Positions 8,741 to 16,900 of a DNA stretch of 64,000 nucleotides are shown here, piece after piece. The position numbers were made by a program, and so were the translations under genes. Source of the stretch: DASSUW01 sp963730535 (lineage in GTDB: Bacteria > Actinomycetota > Thermoleophilia > Solirubrobacterales > Solirubrobacteraceae). Under the pieces are notes generated by a model. The model saw only the letters and a list, made by a program, of their open reading frames with translations, searched no databases and had not been told where the DNA came from. The stretch spans positions 310,001-374,000 of the forward strand of contig CAVSRU010000005.1 in the NCBI GenBank assembly GCA_963730535.1, given 5' to 3'. Every line of letters begins with the position of its first letter. The stretch's first letter is position 1.

Positions 8741-9130
8741 TCAGCCGCGATCCGGGACCGTCTCGTCGCCCTCGAGCGCCGCCAGCTCGGCCTCGAGGTC
8801 CTCGTCGCCGACGTCGAAGTCGAAGTCGTCGAGCTCCTCCTCGTCGGCGTCGTCGTCGGTCGTGACCTGCACGGCGACGTCGGGCACGCCGGCCTCGGCC
8901 TTGTCGACCGCCAGCTGGGCCTCGTCCTGCCGCGCCTCGAACTTCTGCCAGCCGTACAGCCACTGCAAGGCGGGAGCGAGGACGGCCACCGCGCCGGCGA
9001 TGAAGATCTCCTCGAGCGAGCTGGCGGGGACGTCGAGCGTCGGGAAGTGCTCGGCCAGCCAGGTGGCGGAGGCGCCGGCAGCCAGGGCGCAGATCGGGGT
9101 GAGCAGCGCCACGATGCGGTTCGGCGACAT
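8741..9130 (-). CDS. Holin-like small membrane protein with acidic tail
   Basis: 129 residues. Two hydrophobic helices (about 6-27 and 42-63) form a hairpin. Past about residue 80 the tail is strongly acidic (TTDDDADEEELDDFDFD-type), unlike the basic tails of classical holins. The short length, membrane hairpin and position directly before an endolysin-like gene suggest a holin or export partner. It begins at ATG 9130 and is followed 11 bases later by the hydrolase start. The family is not certain: it could instead be a membrane anchor for the hydrolase. Confidence 0.6.
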   Translation of the reverse strand: MSPNRIVALLTPICALAAGASATWLAEHFPTLDVPASSLEEIFIAGAVAVLAPALQWLYGWQKFEARQDEAQLAVDKAEAGVPDVAVQVTTDDDADEEELDDFDFDVGDEDLEAELAALEGDETVPDRG

Positions 9131-9240
9131 GGATTTCTCCTTGGGGGTGTACGACTCGAGAGCAGCCGAAACTCGTGCCGGACTGACCCTACGCGCGTCC
9201 CGAAGGAACCGTCAAGCGGCGGTTATCGTTGGTCGCCACC

Positions 9241-9420
9241 ATGCAAGAGGTCTGCGAGTCGTGTGGCCGCGAGTTCGGCTGTGGCGCCGACGACGAGGAG
9301 CCGTGCTGGTGCGCCGCCCTGGAGCTCGACGCGCAGCGCCTCGCGGTCCTGCGCGAGCACTTCGAGCGCTGCCTGTGCCCGGACTGCCTGACGGTCGCCG
9401 GAGCCGCTAGTCGGCGCTGA
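9241..9420 (+). CDS. Small cysteine-rich CWC protein
   Basis: 59 residues with the pattern CESCGREFGCG, then CWCAALEL, then CLCPDCL, which matches the cysteine-rich CWC family and probably binds zinc or another metal. ATG at 9241 is preferred over a TTG 12 bases upstream. It is convergent with the J-domain gene, overlapping by 14 bases. Function of the family is unknown. Confidence 0.75.
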   Translation: MQEVCESCGREFGCGADDEEPCWCAALELDAQRLAVLREHFERCLCPDCLTVAGAASRR

Positions 9421-9991
9421 GCGCCTCGCGGACGTGGCGCTCGATCGCGGCCGCCGTGTGCGGCCGCAGGCCCGCGAAGCTATGGCGGCGCCCGCCGATC
9501 GTCCGCAGGCTGAGCGTGGCGGCGTGGCGCCGGAGCCGGTGCACGCGCAGGTCGACCGCGGTGACCTCGCGGAAGGCCACGGACCGCACGCGGGCGACGG
9601 GCGCGTCGTCGAGCAGCCACAGCAGCCTGCGCTCGGTGACGGCCAGCACCGCCCGCGGGCTCGCCCACGTGCTGGCGGGCGTCACCAGCCGGACGGCCTC
9701 GCGCTCGCGCAGCGCGTCGATCAGCTCCGGGCCGAGCGCGCGCCGCACGGCGTCCGGCAGCCAGGCGCCGTGCCGGCGCGGAGCCGGGCGCGGCGGGCGC
9801 CGCCGCGCGGTCTCGTGGGCGATCCCGGCGCGCAGCAGGTCGTAGGCGGCGTTGATCTCGGCCATCCGCCGCGCCGCCTCCTCTCCCCCGCCCCGGTCCG
9901 GATGCCAGCGCTTGGCCTGCGAGCGGTAGGCGGCGGTCAGCTCGGGGAGTTCGGCGCCCTGCGCCACGCCGAGGATCGCGTGTGGGTCCAC
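9407..9991 (-). CDS. J-domain protein with C-terminal PH-like domain
   Basis: 194 residues from GTG 9991. Residues 1-58 form a DnaJ J domain with the diagnostic HPD at 30-32 (KRWHPDRGG) and helix EAARRMAEINAAYDLL. There is no G/F region, zinc finger or substrate-binding domain as in DnaJ. Residues about 95-194 (RLVTPASTWASPRAVLAVTERRL..., FREVTAVDLRVHRL) resemble a bacterial PH-like or short-chain beta-barrel domain. It would recruit DnaK to a particular site or lipid rather than act as a general co-chaperone. The second domain assignment is by strand pattern only. Confidence 0.75.
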   Translation of the reverse strand: MDPHAILGVAQGAELPELTAAYRSQAKRWHPDRGGGEEAARRMAEINAAYDLLRAGIAHETARRRPPRPAPRRHGAWLPDAVRRALGPELIDALREREAVRLVTPASTWASPRAVLAVTERRLLWLLDDAPVARVRSVAFREVTAVDLRVHRLRRHAATLSLRTIGGRRHSFAGLRPHTAAAIERHVREALSAD

Positions 9992-10060
9992 CGGCTGATT
10001 GTGACGCCCGTCCGAACGGGGGTGTCGGCCGGAGCGGGTTCGCATCACCATCCATGGTCG

Positions 10061-10483
10061 GTGCCCGACGGATCGGAAACCACGACGCGCCGGACGCGCG
10101 TCTTCGTCGCGGACGGGCATGCGAGCTACCGCGAGGGCATGGCGAGCCTGCTGCGAGCGCACCCGGCCCTCGACGTGGTCGGCGACGCCGCCGACGGGAC
10201 CGCCGCGCTCGCCGGCATCCTGCGCCTGCAGCCCGACGTCGCCCTGCTCGACGTCGGCATGGCCGGGCTCACCGGCCTCGAGGTGTGCCGCCGGCTGCAC
10301 GCCAACGGGGCCGAGCCGCATACGCGCGTCGTCCTCATCACGGGCGCTCCGGACCGGGACGTCGCCGCCGCCGCGGCGGACGCCGGCGCGATCGCGCTGC
10401 TGGCCAAGGAGACGCCGCCCGGATCGCTCGTCGCCGAGCTCGTCGCCGCCGGCCAGGGCCGCGTCGCCCGGGCCGTCGAGTGA
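10061..10483 (+). CDS. Stand-alone receiver domain (NarL-like response regulator half)
   Basis: 140 residues, GTG at 10061. Receiver fold of the NarL/FixJ class: RVFVADGHASYREGMASLL, phospho-acceptor Asp64 in LLDVGMAGL and the conserved Lys in LLAKETPPG. The usual second acidic residue of the N-terminal pair is replaced by Gly19 (ADG rather than ADD), which may weaken Mg2+ binding. The protein stops right after the receiver. A separate LuxR-type helix-turn-helix gene follows 43 bases later, so the two domains that normally form one regulator are split. No kinase gene is adjacent. Upstream in-frame starts exist, so the exact N-terminus is uncertain. Confidence 0.75.
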   Translation: MPDGSETTTRRTRVFVADGHASYREGMASLLRAHPALDVVGDAADGTAALAGILRLQPDVALLDVGMAGLTGLEVCRRLHANGAEPHTRVVLITGAPDRDVAAAAADAGAIALLAKETPPGSLVAELVAAGQGRVARAVE

Positions 10484-10526
10484 CAGCGACTCACTTCCGC
10501 CTGCGAACGCGCTACCGTGATCGGCC

Positions 10527-10757
10527 ATGGCGCGCGAGGGCGTGCAGCTGGGGGAACTCACCACCCGCGAGCGGGACGTCCTGCTCATGGCCGCGGACGG
10601 GTTGTCATCGCCCTACATCGCGGGCCGCCTCCAGCTCAGCCCCGCCACCGTGAACACGCTGCTGTTGAGCTCTTTCGGCAAGCTCGGCGTGTGTGATCGG
10701 GCCGCCGCCGTGGCTGCCGCGCAGGCGAGTGGCCTGCTCGAGCGCGAGCCTGCTTAG
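10527..10757 (+). CDS. Stand-alone LuxR/GerE-type helix-turn-helix protein
   Basis: 76 residues containing only the LuxR C-terminal DNA-binding domain: LTTRERDVLLMAADGLSS, then IAGRLQLSPATVNTLLLSSF and KLGVCDRAAAVAAA. The scaffold matches NarL-class regulators. It follows the receiver gene on the same strand and probably shares its transcript, so the two may act as a two-chain regulator or compete. It ends 7 bases before a large inverted-repeat element. Confidence 0.8.
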   Translation: MAREGVQLGELTTRERDVLLMAADGLSSPYIAGRLQLSPATVNTLLLSSFGKLGVCDRAAAVAAAQASGLLEREPA

Positions 10758-10764
10758 CGGCGAC

Positions 10765-10975
10765 GAACGTCAACGGCGGCTGGGTAGGGAGGCGACGGGG
10801 TCGGCGTGGGTGGCGATTGCCCGAACTATCGTCGGATTAGCCCCGGATTCCGGGGCTAACTCGACAAGGTTCGCCGAACGATCCCCGATTAGCCGCGGCA
10901 ACCGCGGCTAATCCGCGATAGTTCGCGCGCCGCGGCTGGCTCCCTCGCCTCCCTACCCAGCCGCAGTTGACGTTC
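10765..10975. repeat. Intergenic inverted-repeat element, copy R1 (two palindrome modules)
   Basis: 211-bp element between two convergent genes. The terminal arms, 10765-10794 and 10946-10975, are 30 bp and complementary at 29 of 30 positions; the left arm begins GAACGTCAACGGCGGCTGGG. Inside are two adjacent palindromic modules, 10822-10873 and 10875-10925, each opening CGAAC(T/G)ATC and closing near GTTCG, with inner stems TTAGCCCCGG/CCGGGGCTAA and GATTAGCCGCGG/CCGCGGCTAATC. The antiporter stop codon overlaps its right end. Related elements lie at 22688, 38579, 39831 and 47478. Could fold as a bidirectional terminator or be a non-autonomous mobile element. Confidence 0.9.
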
Positions 10976-12761
10976 AGCGCGCCAAGGCACCGACCACTTC
11001 CTGCCACCACGCGCGCTCACCCGGCGAGTCCGCGCGCGCCAACCTCCGGCGCGCGACGGCCTGGAGCTCCCCCGCCGGGCCGACGGCCAGCAGCCTGCCG
11101 CTGACCGCGAAGCGCCCGTCGGCCAGCGCGACCAGCGCGCCTGGCTCGTCGCGCCGGGTCCGCAGCTGGTCGACGACCTCGATGCCGCCGATCTGAGACG
11201 GGCGGGACGCGTCGCCGTCGCCGTCCTCCCAGGGCCGCACGGTGGTGACCGCCGGGCGGCTGAGCACGCGCGGCCGGGGGCGCTTGTGCGCCTCGAGCGG
11301 GCCGGTGCGCCAGCGGGCGAGCAGGTCCTGGAACTCGACCGCGACCTCCTGGCGCACGATCAGGTGCAGCTGGTCGCCGGCCTGGATGATCGTCGAGCCG
11401 CGGGGCGGGATCGCCCGCTCCCCCCGCACGATCACGTTGAGCAGCGCCTCCCGCGGCAGCCCCAGCTCCCGCACCGGATGGCCCTCCACCGCGTGCCCCC
11501 GGCGCACCGGGAACTGCACCACCTCGGCGCCCAGGCGGCTGAGCAGCACCGGCTCGACGAGCGGCACCGGGATCGCCGCCTCGTCGGACGTCACGCCCAG
11601 CAGCCGCGCTACCGGCTCGATCGTCGTCCCCTGGATGACGGTCGAGAGCAGGACCACGAAGAACGCCACGTTGAAGATCAGCTGGCCGTCCGCGAGCCCG
11701 GCCGTGACCGGGAAGGTGGCGAACACGATCGGCGTCGCGCCACGCAGCCCCGCCCAGCCGAGCATCAGCCGCTCGGGCAGCGTGAACCCCTGCCCGAGGG
11801 TGACGAGCACGGCGGCCGCAGGCCGGGCCAGCACGGCGGTGGCGAACGCGACCAGCGCGCCCTGCCAGGCGAAGTCGATCACCTGGGACGGGAAGACGAG
11901 CAGGCCGAGCGTGAGGAACAGCCCGAGCTGGGCGACCCAGGCGAGGCCCTCGTGGAACGTGACGACCGTCCGCCGGGCGGGGGTCGAGGCGGTGCCGAGG
12001 ACGAGGCCGGCGAGGAAGACGGCGAGGAAGCCGGAGCCGTGCAGCGTGTCGGCTGCGCCGAACGCCAGCGCTCCCGTGGCCACGGAGGCGACGGGATAGA
12101 GGCCGGCCGAGGGTAGCGTGATCCGGCGCAGGAACAGCACCGCGAGCGCCGCCACTGCCAGCCCGATCGCGAAGCCGATCGCCAGCTCCTCGACGACGAG
12201 CACCAGCGCGTCGTCGACCCCCCAGGTGGAATCCTGGAGCGCCTCGATGCAACCGATCACGAGCAGGATCGCGATCGGGTCGTTGATGCCCGACTCGCCC
12301 TCGAGCGTCCGGGCCAGGCGCCGCCGCAGCGTCGACGTGCGCAGGACGGCGAACACGGCGGCGGCGTCGGTGGCGGCCACGGTGGAGCCGAGCAGCAGCG
12401 CCTCCAGCGGCTCCAGCTCCGGGAACAGCAGCTCGGCCACGAACGCAGTGAGCGCCGCCGTGCCCAGCGTGCCGAGCGTGGCGAGCAGGATCGAGGCCCG
12501 CAGGACGGGCCGGATCTCGCCGAAGCCGGCCGAGAGGCCGCCCTCGAAGAGGATGAACGCCAGCGCGACGACGCCGATCTGGCGGGCGAGCTCGAAGTCG
12601 CGGAAGTCGATCAGGTCGAGCCCGTCCGTCCCGATCGCCATGCCGAGCCCGAGGACGAGCACGAGGCCGGGCATCCGTAGGCGCCCGGCCGCCAGGGAAG
12701 CGGCCAGCCCTGCCGCCAGCAGCACCCCGACGATCAGGACGAGCTGTCCCTCGTCGTTCAC
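10974..12761 (-). CDS. CPA1-family potassium/proton (NhaP2-like) antiporter
   Basis: 595 residues. Eleven to thirteen membrane segments across residues 5-395, with transporter motifs GSTVAATDAAAVFAVL and EGESGINDPIAI (the conserved Asp of the ion site) and GLRGATPIVFAT. The cytosolic part holds a TrkA-C/RCK-C domain (about 405-490; HPVREL...GSTIIQAGDQLHLI) and a further C-terminal region. This layout matches potassium/proton antiporters of the NhaP2/CvrA type, which export K+ or Na+ in exchange for H+. The stop codon TGA is formed at the border of repeat R1. ATG at 12761 gives a clean N-terminal membrane helix. Confidence 0.88.
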   Translation of the reverse strand: MNDEGQLVLIVGVLLAAGLAASLAAGRLRMPGLVLVLGLGMAIGTDGLDLIDFRDFELARQIGVVALAFILFEGGLSAGFGEIRPVLRASILLATLGTLGTAALTAFVAELLFPELEPLEALLLGSTVAATDAAAVFAVLRTSTLRRRLARTLEGESGINDPIAILLVIGCIEALQDSTWGVDDALVLVVEELAIGFAIGLAVAALAVLFLRRITLPSAGLYPVASVATGALAFGAADTLHGSGFLAVFLAGLVLGTASTPARRTVVTFHEGLAWVAQLGLFLTLGLLVFPSQVIDFAWQGALVAFATAVLARPAAAVLVTLGQGFTLPERLMLGWAGLRGATPIVFATFPVTAGLADGQLIFNVAFFVVLLSTVIQGTTIEPVARLLGVTSDEAAIPVPLVEPVLLSRLGAEVVQFPVRRGHAVEGHPVRELGLPREALLNVIVRGERAIPPRGSTIIQAGDQLHLIVRQEVAVEFQDLLARWRTGPLEAHKRPRPRVLSRPAVTTVRPWEDGDGDASRPSQIGGIEVVDQLRTRRDEPGALVALADGRFAVSGRLLAVGPAGELQAVARRRLARADSPGERAWWQEVVGALAR

Positions 12762-12792
12762 GTGGGGCGGAACCCTGCCAGAACGGCGGCGC

Positions 12793-13494
12793 TCAGGCGT
12801 CGAAGCTGAGCTGCGGAGGCGGCTGCGCGACCAGCAGCTCGGCGCCCTCCACCCCGGCCTTGTTGACGGCCGGGTTGGCGGGCGCCACCGACGTCCGCTC
12901 GGGATCGAGCGGGCCGAGCAGCCCCTCGGGATCGCCCTCCAGCCAGGCCGCCTCCTCGTCGGGCCCGGCCAGCACGCACGGCATGCGGTCGTGCACGGGC
13001 GCGGCGACGGCGTTGGCGGGGCAGGTGAGGATCAGCGCGGAGTGGACCAGCTCGCCGCCTACCGGGGTCCGCCGCCAGAGGCCGGCGAACGCGAACAGCT
13101 CGCCGCCGTCGACCGTGTAGCGGAACGGCAGCCGCTCGCCACCTTTGCGCTCGGCCTTGAGCCACTCGTACCAGCCGTCGGCGAGCACGAGGCAGCGGCG
13201 CTCGGGCCGCTCGTACAGCTCGGCGAACGGCGCCTTGACGGCGACCGTCTCCGACTTGGCGTTGATCGGCTGGAAGCCCTTGAGCTCGCGCGCCCACGGC
13301 GGCACGAGTCCCCAGCGCACGGTGCGGGCGACCCGGTTGCCTTCGCCCTCGGCGGTCACGATCGCGATCGGCTCCGTCGGGCACACGTTGAAGCGCTCGA
13401 GCGTCGCGGGCTCGATCGCGTCCGCGTCCTCGAGCACGAAGCGCTCGGCGAGCGCGCGCCCGCCGGGCGTCGTCAGCGTGTAGCGCCCGCACAT
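12793..13494 (-). CDS. SRAP-domain protein (YedK/HMCES family)
   Basis: 233 residues beginning MCGRYTLTTPGG, so Cys2 becomes the N-terminal nucleophile after Met removal. Other conserved parts are NVCPTEPIAIV, WGLVPPWARE, INAKSETV, RCLVLADGWYEW and HDRMPC (with the catalytic His). Family members cross-link to abasic sites in single-stranded DNA and protect them from cleavage. Length matches the family. It is set between the antiporter and the lipoprotein gene on the same strand, with no obvious functional link to either. Confidence 0.92.
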   Translation of the reverse strand: MCGRYTLTTPGGRALAERFVLEDADAIEPATLERFNVCPTEPIAIVTAEGEGNRVARTVRWGLVPPWARELKGFQPINAKSETVAVKAPFAELYERPERRCLVLADGWYEWLKAERKGGERLPFRYTVDGGELFAFAGLWRRTPVGGELVHSALILTCPANAVAAPVHDRMPCVLAGPDEEAAWLEGDPEGLLGPLDPERTSVAPANPAVNKAGVEGAELLVAQPPPQLSFDA

Positions 13495-13504
13495 GGCGAT
13501 CAGG

Positions 13505-14092
13505 CTACGAGGTGGCGCGGCGCTGGCTGAGCGGCGGCAGCGCCACGTCAGGCACCAGCGCGCCGTCCTGGAGGCTGAACGAGACCTCGGCCTCGCCGCC
13601 GCTCGGGCAGCACGGCTCGTCGCCCGCCTCGTAGAGGCCGTAGCTGAGCGTGACCGAGCGCCTGCCGGCCTCCGCGACACGGACCTTGCCGCTCACCAGT
13701 TGGTCGTCGGTGCCCACCATCTCGCCGTCGGCGAAGAAGAACGCGCGGTTGCCGCCCTCCGCGTGGCGCCCGACGAGCACCTGAAGCTCCGCCTTCGGGC
13801 GCCAGTCGGCGAGCCGCACGGGCCTGAAGTCCTCCGCGGCGAGCACGGCCACCGCGGCGCGGCGCTCGGCCCGCTGGCGCGGCGTGAGGCCGGGCTTGTC
13901 GGGCTTCGCCGCGGCGGGCTTCTCGGCGGCGGGCGCCGCCGGCGGCGGCACGACCGCCTCCTCCTCAGGCGCGGGGATGACCATCACCGCGATCGCCACG
14001 CCGCAGCCGAGCAGCGCGGCCGTCGCGATGACCGCCGCCACCCGCGCGGGCCACCGCCGATGCGGCGGGGTCATCATCGCGTGCGCGGCCAT
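13505..14092 (-). CDS. LppP/LprE-family exported protein
   Basis: 195 residues from ATG 14092 (in-frame Met codons 5-6 residues later are alternatives). A hydrophobic segment at about 18-39 contains ALLGC, which could be a lipobox, so a lipoprotein or single-pass anchor is likely. A Pro/Ala-rich linker (40-70) follows. The domain from about 85 has RLADWRPKAELQVLVG, NRAFFFADGEMVGTD and GDEPCCPSGG with the paired Cys typical of LppP/LprE. The role of the family in actinobacterial envelopes is not known. Confidence 0.78.
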   Translation of the reverse strand: MAAHAMMTPPHRRWPARVAAVIATAALLGCGVAIAVMVIPAPEEEAVVPPPAAPAAEKPAAAKPDKPGLTPRQRAERRAAVAVLAAEDFRPVRLADWRPKAELQVLVGRHAEGGNRAFFFADGEMVGTDDQLVSGKVRVAEAGRRSVTLSYGLYEAGDEPCCPSGGEAEVSFSLQDGALVPDVALPPLSQRRATS

Positions 14093-14133
14093 CGCGGCGA
14101 TGGTCCCCGCGCGCCCGCGCCAAGTCAAGGGCG

Positions 14134-15386
<1,253 letters not shown>

Positions 15387-15390
<4 letters not shown>

Positions 15391-16064
15391 ACGCTGCCCT
15401 CGACTCGCATCGCGCGGGCCAGCGCGCCACCGAGGACGTGCACGGCGTCCCCGAAGCGCACGAACAGCGGCCCGTCGAACGGCTGCTTGTCCACGACCTC
15501 GAACGCGTCGCCAGGCGCGATCCCCCGCTCGGCGAGGTAGCGCAGCATGGCCGGGTCGGCGTCCGACACGCGGACGAAGGTCGCGGACGCGCCCGGCTCG
15601 AGGTCGGCCAGGCAGCGGGTCGGCTCCTCGTCGATCACGAGGTCGACGGACGGGATCGGGTCGCCGTGCGGGTCTCTCGTGGGGTTGCCGAGCTTGGCCG
15701 CGATCAGCGCCTCGAGCTCCTCCGAGAGGACGTGCTCGAGCACCTCCGCCTCGTCGTGCACGCGGTCCCAGGGCACGCCGAGGTCCTCGGCGAGGTAGAG
15801 CTCGAGCAGCCGGTGGTGGCGCAGCACTTCGAGCGCCAGCCGCACCCCGCGCGCCGTGAGCTCGACGCCCCGGTACGGGACGTGGGCCACGAGCCCGAGC
15901 TCGTCGAGCTTGCGCACCATGCCGGACGCGGAAGCCGCCGTGACGTCGAGCCGGTCGGCCAGCGCGGTCGTGCTGACGGCGCCGCCGGCGCGCTCGCCGA
16001 GCTGGTAGATCGCCTTCGCGTAGTCCTCTACAGCGGGAGAGAACGCGTTGTCACGGCTGGCCAT
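15387..16064 (-). CDS. mntR: DtxR/MntR-family metal-dependent repressor
   Basis: 225 residues. The winged helix (about 8-70: VEDYAKAIYQLGE, TTALADRLDVTAASASGMVRKL) is followed by the dimerisation helices with metal ligands in the HHRLLELYL and HDEAEVLEH regions (about 71-140), then a C-terminal SH3-like FeoA domain (about 150-225). It should repress uptake genes when Mn2+ or Fe2+ is high. ATG at 16064 lies 8 bases after the permease stop and its stop overlaps mntH, so it is embedded in the operon it presumably controls, as troR is in tro operons. Confidence 0.9.
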
Positions 16065-16072
16065 GACACAGA

Positions 16073-16900
16073 TTATGGCACGCCTAAACCTAGACGACCG
16101 CGCGAGATGACGAGTGCCAGCGCGAACACGGCGACGGCGGCCAGGGCCACCGAAGCGCCCGCCGCGGTCTGCCAGTGGTAGGAGGCCAGCAACCCGAGCA
16201 CGCCGGCGAGCGCGGCCAGCAGAGCCGCCAGGGCGAGTGCGGCCGGCAGGCGCGCCGCGAGGCTCAAGGCCGCGGCACCCGGCGCCAGGATGAGGGCGAC
16301 GACGAGCAGGCTGCCGAGGCCGCGGACGCCCGCGACGGTCGCCACCGCCAGCACCGCGAGCAGCCACGCCTCCCAGCGCGCCGGGCGGGCCCCGAGCGAC
16401 GGTGCGGCCGTGCGGTCGAAGGCGCTGAGCGCGAGCCGGCGGTGCGCGAGTGCGAGGGCGCCGACCACGACCGCGGCGAGGAGCGCGGCCTCGGCGACGT
16501 CGCCGCCCGTCACCCCCAGCAGGTCGCCGAACAGCAGCTCGCCGAGCCGCGCCGGGACCTCGGGCGAGAGCGCGAGCAGCGCGCCGAGCCCGAACAGGCC
16601 GGTGACCGCGACGGCCACCCCGGTGTCGCCGCCGAGGCGCTCGTCGCGACCGGCGAGCGCGATCGCGCCGGCCGCCACCAGCACCCCTCCCGCGCCCCCG
16701 AGCAGCAGCGGTGCGCCGGCGAGGGCGGCGAGGACCAGCCCCGGCAGCATCCCGTGGGCGAGCGACTCGGCGGCGTAGCTCTGGCGATGGAGCAGCACCC
16801 AGACGCCGAGCGGCCCGCAGGCGACCGCGAGGATCAGCACCTCGGCAAGCGCCCGCCGCATGAGGTCGCTCGCGAACGGGTCGGTCAGCCAGGAGAGCAT
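16073..16900 (-). CDS. Metal ABC transporter permease (second permease, ZnuB/TroD-like)
   Basis: 275 residues, about eight membrane helices. Typical ABC-3 permease features are LGVWVLLHRQSYAAESLAHGML near the N-terminus and the RGLGSLLVVALILAPGAAA segment (about 193-212) that contacts the ATPase. The ATG at 16900 shares one base with the stop of the permease-ATPase fusion gene. Together the two permease units could form the heterodimeric pore seen in Tro/Sit systems. Confidence 0.87.
   Translation of the reverse strand: MLSWLTDPFASDLMRRALAEVLILAVACGPLGVWVLLHRQSYAAESLAHGMLPGLVLAALAGAPLLLGGAGGVLVAAGAIALAGRDERLGGDTGVAVAVTGLFGLGALLALSPEVPARLGELLFGDLLGVTGGDVAEAALLAAVVVGALALAHRRLALSAFDRTAAPSLGARPARWEAWLLAVLAVATVAGVRGLGSLLVVALILAPGAAALSLAARLPAALALAALLAALAGVLGLLASYHWQTAAGASVALAAVAVFALALVISRGRLGLGVP

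Noticed and set aside
6522..9130. Prophage
   Set aside because: Only lysis-like genes are present. No integrase, capsid, portal, tail or att-like repeats in the surrounding 10 kb.
10775..10784. Repeat arms as operon promoters
   Set aside because: Elements R1 and R3 lie between convergent genes where no promoter is needed, and the arms lack recognisable -10/-35 boxes.
16070..16095. Possible IdeR/MntR box TAGGTTTAGGC upstream of mntR
   Set aside because: It lies inside the end of the permease coding region and matches only one half of the 19-base consensus with wrong spacing. Not enough to call.
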